Shown here: positions 25,907 through 33,914 of the stretch, in pieces
Layout of the letters: every line of letters starts with the position of its first letter
Position numbering within the stretch: the stretch's first letter is position 1
Source: Pseudomonadota bacterium
GTDB lineage: Bacteria > Pseudomonadota > Alphaproteobacteria > Azospirillales > Azospirillaceae
DNA length: 64,000 nucleotides
Direction: 5' to 3'
NCBI GenBank assembly: GCA_023423695.1
Contig: JAFAFA010000061.1
Coordinates: 1 to 64,000 of the forward strand
The notes under the pieces: model-generated
Databases searched by the model: none
Seen by the model: the letters and a program-made list of their open reading frames with translations, nothing else
Told to the model about the DNA's origin: nothing
Position numbers and translations under genes: made by a program

Positions 25907-26839
25907 TCATGCCGGTTGGGAGACCGTCATTCCCTCGTAGGTGACGAGGAGGCGCGACAGTTCGCGCCGCAGCGACCGCTTCAGCGGCTCGGCCGGTTCG
26001 CGCAGCGGCGCCAGCATCGCTGGGGCCTCCACGCCGATCAGGTCCATCACCGCCTTCATCGGGCCGGGGTTGGTCTCGGCGAAGGCCATGTTCATCATCG
26101 GGATCAGCGTGCGGTGGATCTCCAGCGCCTTGTCCAGCTTGCCCGTCGAGGCGAGGTCGTGGATCAGCCGCCATGCCCGCGGCAGCAGGTTGGCCGTCAC
26201 CACGATGCCGCCCCTGGCCCCCGCCGCGACGTGCAGCGGGAACAGCGTGTCCTCGCCGCTCAGCACCGCGAAGGACGGGTCCACCCCCGCCACCGTGCGC
26301 AGGAAATGGTACATGTCGGTGTTGCAGGCCTTCATGCCGACGATCCGCTCGTGCCGGGACAGCTCGTGCAGGATCTCCGGATCGATGGCGATGCGGGTGC
26401 GGTAGGGGATCTCGTAGATCAGGATCGGCACCGGCGATTCGTCGGCGTAGCGCAGGAAATAGTCGCGGATGCCGGCCTGCGTCGGGTTGGTGTAGTAGGG
26501 GGTCAGCACCAGCAGCCCGTCCACGCCCGCCGCCGCGAAGTCGCGGCCGGCGGCCAGCGCGTCGTAATAGCCGGTGTCGAGCACCCCGGCGATCACCGGG
26601 CCGCGCTTCTCGCCGGCTTCCGCCATCGCCTCGACCGACAGCTCGGCGAAGCGGATGCGCTGGTCCTTCGCCAGCGCGCCGTACTCGCCGGTGCCGCCGA
26701 GCGGGACCAGCCCGTCGATCCCCTGGCGGAACAGCCAGGAGAACAGCGCCTTGGAGGCGGCCACGTCGATGGTGCCGTCGGCTGTCACCGGCGTCGGGGT
26801 GGCGGGCAGAATGCCGCGAAGCTTCGTGGCGTCAAGCAT
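25907..26839 (-). CDS. DapA/NAL-family lyase or dehydratase
   Basis: A 310-residue class I aldolase-fold protein of the dihydrodipicolinate synthase/N-acetylneuraminate lyase superfamily. The Schiff-base lysine is Lys170 (IVGMKACNTD), the catalytic tyrosine is Tyr142 (LIYEIPYRT) and the carboxylate-binding GGTGEYGAL motif is near 48-56. These enzymes make, cleave or dehydrate 2-oxo acids. Because true DapA is a housekeeping enzyme and this copy sits in a catabolic operon with an IclR regulator, a 2-oxo-acid aldolase or dehydratase role is more likely. The exact reaction is unknown. Confidence 0.88.
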   Translation of the reverse strand: MLDATKLRGILPATPTPVTADGTIDVAASKALFSWLFRQGIDGLVPLGGTGEYGALAKDQRIRFAELSVEAMAEAGEKRGPVIAGVLDTGYYDALAAGRDFAAAGVDGLLVLTPYYTNPTQAGIRDYFLRYADESPVPILIYEIPYRTRIAIDPEILHELSRHERIVGMKACNTDMYHFLRTVAGVDPSFAVLSGEDTLFPLHVAAGARGGIVVTANLLPRAWRLIHDLASTGKLDKALEIHRTLIPMMNMAFAETNPGPMKAVMDLIGVEAPAMLAPLREPAEPLKRSLRRELSRLLVTYEGMTVSQPA

Positions 26840-26887
26840 GTCTAGTCCTTGGAAGAAGCGGAGGGTGAAAGCGGTTGGAAGACGGGA

Positions 26888-28675
26888 TCAGCTGGCGAGA
26901 CTACGCCGCCTCAGCCGGTCCGCGACATAGATCAGGGTGGCGACGAACAGCAGCAGCCCGGTCGACACCGCCGCGATGACGGGGGAGACCTGCAGCGTCA
27001 CCTCGTCCCAGAACTGCTTGGGCAGCGTGGCGCTCAGCCCGCCCGAGGAGAACAGGGAGATGGTCAGCTCGTCAAAGGAGGTGGCGAAGGCGAACAGGAA
27101 GGAGGACAGCATGCCGGCCCCCAGGATCGGGAAGGTGACGTGCCGCAGCGCCGCCATCGGCCGCGCGCCCAGGCTCTGCGCCGCGAGGTCCAGGCGGGTG
27201 TCGTAGTTGCGCAGCACCGCCATCATCGTCATCACCACATAGGGCACGGCGACGACGGTGTGGCCGATGACCAGCCCCAGGACGGTGCCGACCAGACCCA
27301 TCTGGGCGAAGACGTAGAACATGCCGACGGCGATGATCATGCGCGGCACGACGATGGGCGACAGGATGAAGGCCAGCATCGCGCCCTTGCCCCGCATCTG
27401 GCTGCGCACCATCAGGAAGGCGGCGGGAACGCCGATCGCCATCGACAGGAGGCCGGTGCCGAAGGCCACCACGATGGACCGCCACAGCGCCTGCATCCAG
27501 ATCGGCGAATCCAGCAGCTGTTCGTACCATTGCAGCGTGAAGCCCGCCGGCGGCCATGCCAGCCCGCCTTTGCCGAAGGACAGCGGGATCATCAGGAAGG
27601 CGGGCAGGCTGATCAGCACCAGCAGCGTCCAGACGAAGGCGGTCAGCGCCCGCGGATTCTCGGCACGGCCGCGGATCGGGTGGCGGCGCGGCACCAGGCC
27701 GATCAGCGCATCGCTTGCCGATCCCAGCGCCGCCAGCACGCGCCCGCCCAGCCGACGCATCGCGGTGTCGCGGTTGCGCACCACGGCGCTCTCCCCGGTC
27801 AGCGAGGCGAAGCCGAAGACGCGGTCGTACAGCACGAACACCACCAGCACGACCGTCAGCAGCAGCACCGAGATGGCGCCGGCCAGACCCCAGTTCAGCG
27901 TCTGCTGCACCTGGTCGATGATCAGCTGGGTGATCATCGTCTCCATCCGGCCGCCCAGCAGGGCCGGCACGATGAAGAAGCCGATGGCCGACACGAAGAC
28001 CATGATCGCCGCTGCGGCGACGCCCGGCAGCGACAGCGGGAAATAGACTGTCCAGAAGGCGGTGCCGGGACGGGCGCCCAGCGTGCCAGCGGCGCGCGGC
28101 AGGGTGCGGTCGATGTTCTCCATCACCGCCAGCATGGTCATCACCGCCAGCGGCAGCATGGCGTGCACCATGCCGACCAGCACGGCGCCGAAGCCGTAGA
28201 GCAGATCGACCGGACGGTCGATGATGCCCAGCGACATCAGCGTGCTGTTGATCACGCCGTTGCGGCCGAGGATGACCACCCAGGCGAAGGCGCGCACCAG
28301 GAAGCTGGTCCAGAAGGACAGCAGGACCCAGAAGATGAGCCGGCTCTTCGCCGGTCCCTTGGCGACGGAGATCAGGTAGGCGATGGGATAGGCGGCCACC
28401 ACCGAGACCAGCGTCGTCGCCAGCGAGATCTTCAGCGTGATCCACAGGACGGTGACGTAGAGGCTGGAGGCGAACAGCTGCGCATAGGGCGCCAGCGTGA
28501 AGCCCTGCCCGTTGTGGACGCTGAGCATCAGCAGCTGCCCGACCGGGAAGACCAGGAAGGCGGTCAGCAGCAGGACGAGCGGCGCGCCCATCAGCACCGG
28601 TTTGCGCCAGGCTGGCGGGGGCGAATGGCGTTTGGCGCCGGTGGCGCGGGTCATGGTCATGGACTGTCCGCTCAT
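26888..28675 (-). CDS. Fused PotB-PotC-type ABC transporter permease
   Basis: A 595-residue protein made of two complete permease domains. The first half has an EAA-like loop at RAAGTLGARPGTAFWTVYFP (near residue 200) and the second at LAAQSLGARPMAALRHVTFP (near 490). A hydrophilic linker of about 50 residues (around 300-350) joins them. Pot-type transporters usually have two separate permease genes, as at 15202-16937, so this is a true fusion, as also seen in some iron and thiamine importers. The start ATG lies one base after the stop of the ATPase gene. Confidence 0.9.
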   Translation of the reverse strand: MSGQSMTMTRATGAKRHSPPPAWRKPVLMGAPLVLLLTAFLVFPVGQLLMLSVHNGQGFTLAPYAQLFASSLYVTVLWITLKISLATTLVSVVAAYPIAYLISVAKGPAKSRLIFWVLLSFWTSFLVRAFAWVVILGRNGVINSTLMSLGIIDRPVDLLYGFGAVLVGMVHAMLPLAVMTMLAVMENIDRTLPRAAGTLGARPGTAFWTVYFPLSLPGVAAAAIMVFVSAIGFFIVPALLGGRMETMITQLIIDQVQQTLNWGLAGAISVLLLTVVLVVFVLYDRVFGFASLTGESAVVRNRDTAMRRLGGRVLAALGSASDALIGLVPRRHPIRGRAENPRALTAFVWTLLVLISLPAFLMIPLSFGKGGLAWPPAGFTLQWYEQLLDSPIWMQALWRSIVVAFGTGLLSMAIGVPAAFLMVRSQMRGKGAMLAFILSPIVVPRMIIAVGMFYVFAQMGLVGTVLGLVIGHTVVAVPYVVMTMMAVLRNYDTRLDLAAQSLGARPMAALRHVTFPILGAGMLSSFLFAFATSFDELTISLFSSGGLSATLPKQFWDEVTLQVSPVIAAVSTGLLLFVATLIYVADRLRRRSLAS

Positions 28676-28676
28676 C

Positions 28677-29801
28677 TCACGCCGTCCCCGCCGCGCGGCC
28701 GGCGTCGGCGATCGCATCGGCGATCACCACGGCGTCCCGCCCGCTCCAGGACAGCGTCAGAACGTCGTCGATGCGCACAGCGTCGGCCTCGTTGCGGGTG
28801 GGGAAGGCGGCGACCAGCGGCGGCAGCTTGCCGTCGAGCGGCTCCATGTAGACCTTGGTCAGGCTGCCGGTGACCATCACCTCCGACACCCGGCCCTGCA
28901 GGCCGACGGGGTTTCCGGCCCCGCGCGCGACGGTCAGGTTCTGCGGCCGCACCATCACGCGCACCTCGCTGCCCGGCGGCAGGTCGTTGCCATTGGCCAG
29001 CGCCCGGCCGGAGATGCCGCCGCTGCCCACGCCGATCTCCACCTCGTCGCCGCTGCGGCCGCGCAGGGCGGCGGGCAGGATGTTGGATTCGCCGAGGAAG
29101 TCGGCGACGAACAGCGAGCGCGGCCGGAAATACAGATCGGCCGGCGTGCCCAGTTGCTCGATCCGCCCGGCATTCATCAGGCAGATGCGGTCGGACATCG
29201 TCATCGCCTCTTCCTGGTCGTGGGTGACGTAGACGACCGTCGTTCCCATCTCGCGGTGCAGGCGCTTGATCTCCAGCTGCATGTGCTCGCGCAGCTTCTT
29301 GTCGAGCGCGCCCAGCGGCTCGTCCATCAGGATGATCGACGGCTTGTAGACCATGCAGCGGGCAAGGGCGACGCGCTGCTGCTGGCCGCCCGACAGCTCG
29401 CGCGGGTAGCGGCCGGCGATGTGCGGCAGATGCACCATCTCCAGCGCCTCGCGCGCCCGCCGCTTGGCCTCGGCCGCCGCCACCTTCCGCATCTTCAGCG
29501 GGAAGGCGATGTTCTCCTCGATGGTCATGTGCGGGAACAGCGCGTAGTTCTGGAACACCACGCCGATGTCCCGCTCATAGGGCGGGGCGTAGGTGACGTC
29601 CTGCGACCCGATGCGCACGCTTCCCTCGTCGGGCGGCACCAGCCCGGCCAGCAGGCTGAGCAGCGTCGTCTTGCCGGAGCCCGACGGGCCGAGCAGCGTC
29701 AGGAATTCGCCGTCGGCGACGACGAGATCCGTCGGGGCGAGCGCCACGAAGTCGCCGTAGCGCTTGGCAAGGCCCTGGACGGAAAGGCTGGAAGAAGACA
29801 T
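28677..29801 (-). CDS. PotA-like ABC transporter ATP-binding protein
   Basis: ATPase of 374 residues. Walker A GPSGSGKTT, Q-loop VFQNYALFPHMTIEENI, signature LSGGQQQRVALARCM, Walker B IILMDEPLGALDKKL and VTHDQEEAM are intact, followed by a TOBE domain. It shares family with the ATPase at 14132-15205 but the two are not close copies. ATG 29801 follows GAGG. It couples to the fused permease encoded immediately downstream. Confidence 0.93.
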   Translation of the reverse strand: MSSSSLSVQGLAKRYGDFVALAPTDLVVADGEFLTLLGPSGSGKTTLLSLLAGLVPPDEGSVRIGSQDVTYAPPYERDIGVVFQNYALFPHMTIEENIAFPLKMRKVAAAEAKRRAREALEMVHLPHIAGRYPRELSGGQQQRVALARCMVYKPSIILMDEPLGALDKKLREHMQLEIKRLHREMGTTVVYVTHDQEEAMTMSDRICLMNAGRIEQLGTPADLYFRPRSLFVADFLGESNILPAALRGRSGDEVEIGVGSGGISGRALANGNDLPPGSEVRVMVRPQNLTVARGAGNPVGLQGRVSEVMVTGSLTKVYMEPLDGKLPPLVAAFPTRNEADAVRIDDVLTLSWSGRDAVVIADAIADAGRAAGTA

Positions 29802-29898
29802 GCGCGCCTCCTCGCGAAGGGGGTGGGGCCGAAGGGGATGTGTATGGCGAGGGCCGGGGAGGGGGCGCCGCGGCGGCGTCCCCCAACCCCGCCTTGCC

Positions 29899-30990
29899 TC
29901 AGCTCAGCAGCCAGGCGTTGTAGCGCTCGAGGCCCTTCTGCTGGTTCTTCAGCCAATAGTCGGCGTTGATCTGCACGCCGCGCTCGATGTTGGCCGGGAA
30001 GGTGGGGCAGTCGGCGGCGAGCTTCGCGTCGATGTGCTTGAAGGCGTCCGGCTGGGTGACGCCGGCCGGGAAGTACTTCACCAGCTCGGCCTGCCGCTTG
30101 GGATCGGAGGCGAACTTGATGAACTGGCGGCAGGCGTCGGCGTTCGGCGTGCCGGCCAGGATCGCCCAGCTGTCGAGGCCCCAGATGTTCTGGTCCCAGA
30201 CGATGCCGACCGGTGCGCCGGCGGCGATGGCGGCCTGCGGACGCGACACCCAGGTCGGAACCATGTCGACTTCACCCGACAGCAGCATCTGTTCGACCTG
30301 CGCGCCGCTGGTCCAGAACACCGAGATGTCCTTCTTGATGCGGTCCAGCGCCTTGAAGGCACGGTCGAGATCGCAGGGATAGACCTCGCCGGTCGGCACG
30401 CCGTCGGCCATCAGCGCCTGCTCGATGGTGTCGAACGGGTGCTTGCGCAGGGCGCGGCGGCCGGGGAAGTTGGCGACGTCGTAGAAGTCCTTCCACGAGG
30501 CCGGCGCCTTGCGGCCCTTGAAAGCATCGGTGCGGTAGGCCAGTACCGTGGTGTAGACGTTGGTGCCGACGCCGTACTCCGACATGTACTGCTTGGGGAT
30601 CGAGGCGACGGCCGGGTCGGCCTCAAGCCCGTGCTTCTCCAGCAGCGGCTTGTCGCCGCCGGTCAGCATCAGGATCGCCGGCTGGCTGATCTTGGCCATG
30701 TCCCAGGTGTAGGACTTGGCTTCCACCATCGAGCGGATCTGCGCGGTCGGCTCGGCATTGGCCTGGACGCCGACCACCTCGATGCCGGTCGCGGCGGTGA
30801 AGGGCTTGTAGAACACCTCGCCATAGGCCTTGGTGTAGATGCCGCCGTCGTCGCGCACCACGATCCGCTTGTTCTGCGCGCGGGCCGGGCTCCAGATCGC
30901 CGGCATGGCGAGCGTGGACGCGCCGACGGCGCCGACGGCGCCGGCTTTCAGCAGGGTGCGGCGGGACCAGCCGGATTGGCGGATGCTCAT
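29899..30990 (-). CDS. PotD-like periplasmic binding protein with Tat signal
   Basis: Binding protein of 363 residues. The N-terminus carries a twin-arginine signal (SRRTLLKAG, then a hydrophobic run and a cleavage site near ARAQ), so it is probably exported folded. The mature part begins KRIVVRDDGGIYTKAY, typical of family 1 binding proteins. The ligand is likely to be the hydroxy or oxo acid metabolised by the operon enzymes, not a polyamine, but this is inference from context. A 97-base gap to the ATPase gene shows no strong terminator. Confidence 0.9.
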   Translation of the reverse strand: MSIRQSGWSRRTLLKAGAVGAVGASTLAMPAIWSPARAQNKRIVVRDDGGIYTKAYGEVFYKPFTAATGIEVVGVQANAEPTAQIRSMVEAKSYTWDMAKISQPAILMLTGGDKPLLEKHGLEADPAVASIPKQYMSEYGVGTNVYTTVLAYRTDAFKGRKAPASWKDFYDVANFPGRRALRKHPFDTIEQALMADGVPTGEVYPCDLDRAFKALDRIKKDISVFWTSGAQVEQMLLSGEVDMVPTWVSRPQAAIAAGAPVGIVWDQNIWGLDSWAILAGTPNADACRQFIKFASDPKRQAELVKYFPAGVTQPDAFKHIDAKLAADCPTFPANIERGVQINADYWLKNQQKGLERYNAWLLS

Positions 30991-31047
30991 GTCGGATCTC
31001 CTATTGGGTGGGCCGGAACGGCGGAAGACTGGACGGAAAAGGGGGAC

Positions 31048-32469
31048 TCAGCCCGGCGGCAGCAGCCGGCCGGGATTGAAGAGGTTCTGCGGGTCGAGCG
31101 CCTGCTTCACCGCGCGCATCAGCGCCAGTTCGGCGGCGGGCTTGTAGCGCGCCATCTCGCCCAGCTGGACGCGGCCGACGCCGTGTTCGGCGCTGAAGGT
31201 GCCGTTCAGCCGGGCGGCCTCGTCGTTCACCGCATGACGGATGGCGGCGGCCAGCGCCTCGCGGTCGGCGACCGCATTCCAGGCGTCGAAGGTGAAGAAG
31301 GGGATGAAATGGACGTTGCCGTCGCCGAGATGGGCGACGACGATCACCGGCAGGCCCGGCACCAGCGCCCGCACCGCGGCGGTCGCGGCGTCGATGAAGG
31401 CGGGGACGGCCGAGAGCGGCACGGCGCAATCGGTGGTCAGCCCGACGCCGGCCTTCTTGTTGGCCTCCGACACGCTGTGGCGCACCTCCCACATGGCGTG
31501 GCGCTGGGCATCGCTGGCGGCCAGCGCCGCGTCGGTCAGCAGCCCGTCGCCGAAGGCGTCCTCCAGGATCAGCTGAAGCTCGGCGTCGAGCGCGTCGCCG
31601 TCGCTGTTGTCCGACAGCTCGATCAGCACATGCCAGTCGGCCGGCGTCCCGATCGGGCTGCGGCGTCCCGGAACCTGCTCGACCACCAGATCGAGCTGGA
31701 GGCGGTTGATCATCTCGAAGGCCGACAGCCGCGCGCCGCAGCGTTCCTGCACGCGGGTCAGCAGGGTCAGCGCATCGGCCGGCGACGCCATCCCGACCCA
31801 GGCGACTGCATGGCGCGTCGGCAGCGGATGCAGCTTCAGCGTCGCCGCGGTGATGATGCCGAGCGTGCCCTCCGACCCGATGAACAGATGCTTCAAGTCG
31901 TAACCGGTGTTGTTCTTGCGCAGCCCGTACAGGCCGGACCAGATCGTGCCGTCGGCCAGCACCACCTCCAGCCCCAGCACGTTGTCGCGCGTGTTGCCGT
32001 AGCGCAGGACCGAGGTGCCGCCGGCGTTGGTCGCGATGGTCCCGCCGATCTGGCAGGAGCCCTCGGCGCCCAGGCTGACCGGATAGAGCCGTCCCACGGC
32101 GGCCGCCGCTTCCTGCACGGTGGCGAGCACGCAGCCGGCCTCGACCTCCATCGTGCTGTTGACCGGGTCGATGCTGCGGACCGCGCGCATGCGCGTCAGA
32201 TTGAGGATGACCGGGGCCGGGCCGGCTTCCGAAGGAACCGCGCCGCCGCACAGGCTGGTGTTGCCGCCCTGCGGCAGCAGCGGAATCCCGTGACGGGCGC
32301 AGCAGCGCACCACCGCCGCCACCTGCTCGGCGTTCGCCGGCCGGACGAGGCAGAGCGCCGGCCCGCGGTAGCGGCCGCGCCAGTCCTCCGTCGCGCCCTC
32401 GAGGTCGATTTTGGATGTCAGGACGGCGTCGGCGCCGATCAGGCCCGACAGCTCAGCGATCACGTCCAC
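31048..32469 (-). CDS. GlcD-like FAD-binding D-2-hydroxyacid dehydrogenase
   Basis: A 473-residue member of the FAD-linked oxidase (PCMH/VAO) family related to GlcD, D-lactate and D-2-hydroxyglutarate dehydrogenases. The FAD-binding part has GGNTSLCGGAVP, LGAEGSCQIGGTIATNAGG and GSEGTLGIIT. The C-terminal FAD-oxidase domain has the conserved VVAHLGDGNVHF, whose histidines bind metal or substrate, and the final NGTFSAEHGVGRVQ. The start is GTG 32469 behind AGGAGAT. It is the first gene of the operon that ends with the L-2-hydroxyacid oxidase. Confidence 0.88.
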   Translation of the reverse strand: MDVIAELSGLIGADAVLTSKIDLEGATEDWRGRYRGPALCLVRPANAEQVAAVVRCCARHGIPLLPQGGNTSLCGGAVPSEAGPAPVILNLTRMRAVRSIDPVNSTMEVEAGCVLATVQEAAAAVGRLYPVSLGAEGSCQIGGTIATNAGGTSVLRYGNTRDNVLGLEVVLADGTIWSGLYGLRKNNTGYDLKHLFIGSEGTLGIITAATLKLHPLPTRHAVAWVGMASPADALTLLTRVQERCGARLSAFEMINRLQLDLVVEQVPGRRSPIGTPADWHVLIELSDNSDGDALDAELQLILEDAFGDGLLTDAALAASDAQRHAMWEVRHSVSEANKKAGVGLTTDCAVPLSAVPAFIDAATAAVRALVPGLPVIVVAHLGDGNVHFIPFFTFDAWNAVADREALAAAIRHAVNDEAARLNGTFSAEHGVGRVQLGEMARYKPAAELALMRAVKQALDPQNLFNPGRLLPPG

Positions 32470-32505
32470 ACGCGATCTCCTTGATCTGCATGGTGTCTGT
32501 CTTTG

Positions 32506-32541
32506 TAATCGCTATTCGACTACTTCAACTGAAATATGATA
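32506..32541 (-). promoter_or_regulatory. Conserved 36-bp upstream element, copy A
   Basis: This block, 37 bases upstream of the GlcD-like start, matches 39395-39430 upstream of the chemoreceptor gene at 29 of 36 positions, in the same orientation relative to the downstream gene. The shared blocks include GAAATATGATA and GCTAT (plus strand). It may be a common promoter or a binding site of one regulator. Confidence 0.55.
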
Positions 32542-32702
32542 CCGCGTGATTGGTACGCCAACAATCCACTTTTTGCATAGAGACCGATTTTTTGGTTAGG
32601 CTCCGAAATATCAGGGCCGGGAGTGATGGGGCGCCGGATCGGACATCGCACGAACCGCCGGCACTGCGACGGCACGGACACTCGACCAGCGGTGGCGGAT
32701 CT

Positions 32703-32727
32703 GCCTATAGTCCCGGGCCTATAGTCC
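32703..32727 (+). repeat. Tandem 11-base direct repeat
   Basis: GCCTATAGTCC occurs at 32703-32713 and again at 32717-32727, a 14-base period, about 50 bases before the exonuclease ATG. It may be a duplicated operator or a chance slippage product. Confidence 0.5.
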
Positions 32728-32775
32728 GGCACTGTGTGACGTGGCAGTGCCGTCCTGGCCCCGGGGCGAGAGTTC

Positions 32776-33714
32776 ATGAGCCGTTTGATCGATGCAGTGC
32801 GTGCCCGCCCGTCGGCGGTGGCGAAACCCGTCCGGACACAATCATCCGCCCGCCGTTACGTCGTCATCGACTGCGAAACCACCGGGCTGTCGCCGGCCGG
32901 CGGCGACCGGATGGTCAGTTTCGCCGCGATCGAACTGGCGGAGGCGACACCGACCGGCCGCTGTCTCAGTCTCATCTTCAATCCGGGGCGCAAATCGAAC
33001 CCGCATGCGCTGAAGGTGCACGGGCTGCCGGATCACCTGCTGCGCCACCAGGATCCGTTCCACAGCGTCGCCCAGGATATCCGCGGCTTCCTGGACGGTG
33101 CGGTGCTGGTCGGCCACAATGTCGGCTTCGACATCGACTTCCTGCGGCATGAGTTCCGGCTCTGCGGCCTTCCCTGGGCGCCGGGTCAGTCGCTCTGCAC
33201 CATGCAGCATGCCAGGGCGCAGGTGGCGGGGCGTGCGTCGCTCGACGCGGTGGCGACGCTGTTCGGCATCGATGTCGGCATCCGGGCGCGCTTCCACGGC
33301 GCCTTCGTCGATGCCGAGATCACCAGCCGCCTGTTCCAGAAGATGATCCTCGGCAGCGCCGACATGCTGGCGGTTCCCCATCTGGCGCCGACCAACCAGA
33401 TCGACCCGCCGCCGGTGGTCCGGCAACCGGCCACCCCGATCACGCACGGCATCGATGGATATGCCTTTGCCGTCACCGGCGAGTTGACCGGCCTGTCGCG
33501 CGAAGCCGTGATGGCCCGCATCCTGGCGCTGGGCGGACGCTGGCATCACAGCGTCCGCAAGGACACCGACTATCTCGTCGTCGGCCACGCCCCCGGCGCC
33601 ACCAAGCTGGACACCGCCGCCGCCCGGCGCGCCAGATACGGCAAGCCGGACACCATCGACGAGGCGCAGTTCTTCGCCATGATCGCGGCCTCCGGCGGCG
33701 GGCGGCGCAGCTGA
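32776..33714 (+). CDS. DnaQ-like 3'-5' exonuclease fused to a BRCT domain
   Basis: A 312-residue protein. Residues about 27-190 are a DEDDh exonuclease: Asp32 and Glu34 (VIDCETTG), Asp119 (GHNVGFDIDFL), His174 and Asp179 (HGAFVDAEITSRLF). Residues about 225-305 are a BRCT domain (YAFAVTGELTGLSREAVM, then LGGRWHHSVRKDTDYLVVG), as in bacterial DNA ligase. The combination resembles epsilon-like exonucleases seen outside the replisome and suggests a role in DNA repair. It is monocistronic. ATG 32776 is the only start near the domain boundary. No LexA-type site was seen upstream. Confidence 0.87.
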   Translation: MSRLIDAVRARPSAVAKPVRTQSSARRYVVIDCETTGLSPAGGDRMVSFAAIELAEATPTGRCLSLIFNPGRKSNPHALKVHGLPDHLLRHQDPFHSVAQDIRGFLDGAVLVGHNVGFDIDFLRHEFRLCGLPWAPGQSLCTMQHARAQVAGRASLDAVATLFGIDVGIRARFHGAFVDAEITSRLFQKMILGSADMLAVPHLAPTNQIDPPPVVRQPATPITHGIDGYAFAVTGELTGLSREAVMARILALGGRWHHSVRKDTDYLVVGHAPGATKLDTAAARRARYGKPDTIDEAQFFAMIAASGGGRRS

Positions 33715-33759
33715 CGGCAGGTGAGCCGCGCCGGACCCTAAGCTTCTGGCTTTCTCGCG

Positions 33760-33806
33760 TATTCACGCTTCAAGCGATTCCGCTTGAACCGATCACATGC
33801 TAAAGT
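33760..33806. repeat. Dispersed palindromic intergenic repeat, copy 1
   Basis: The core TTCAAGCG-ATTC-CGCTTGAA (33769-33788) is a perfect 8-bp hairpin. The core plus flanks (GATTCACGC-like left side) recur, in reverse orientation, at 52105-52147. It lies in the gap between the exonuclease and RTX genes. Confidence 0.65.
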
Positions 33807-33892
33807 GAATTTGCATTTGTTTTAGATTCACATGACCTCATTCGCCGGTCGGGCTTCGGCCGCATGAGCGGCCGGGACCGCCGTTGCGGTCC

Positions 33893-33914
33893 AAAGCGGA
33901 TTGCAATCCGCTTT
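33893..33914 (-). terminator. 22-bp palindrome at the end of the RTX gene
   Basis: A perfect 22-bp palindrome with arms AAAGCGGATTG overlaps the stop codon of the RTX gene. A second hairpin (CGGCCG-CATGAG-CGGCCG) lies about 20 bases further on. Neither has a T-run, so they are candidate Rho-assisted terminators or repeats. Confidence 0.45.

Larger units (their letters stand above)
32470..32775. promoter_or_regulatory. Divergent A/T-rich promoter region
   Basis: A 306-base region without a gene, between the GlcD-like gene (left) and the exonuclease gene (right). The left part is markedly A/T-rich and contains the conserved 36-bp element at 32506-32541. The right part has two copies of an 11-base direct repeat just before the exonuclease gene. 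Confidence 0.55.

Noticed and set aside
25907..26839. Housekeeping DapA (lysine synthesis)
   Set aside because: The gene is embedded in a catabolic operon with an IclR regulator and a transporter, so a biosynthetic role is unlikely.
29764..32484. Plus-strand open frame of 906 codons
   Set aside because: Antisense to the binding-protein and FAD-dehydrogenase genes, which have clear family motifs.
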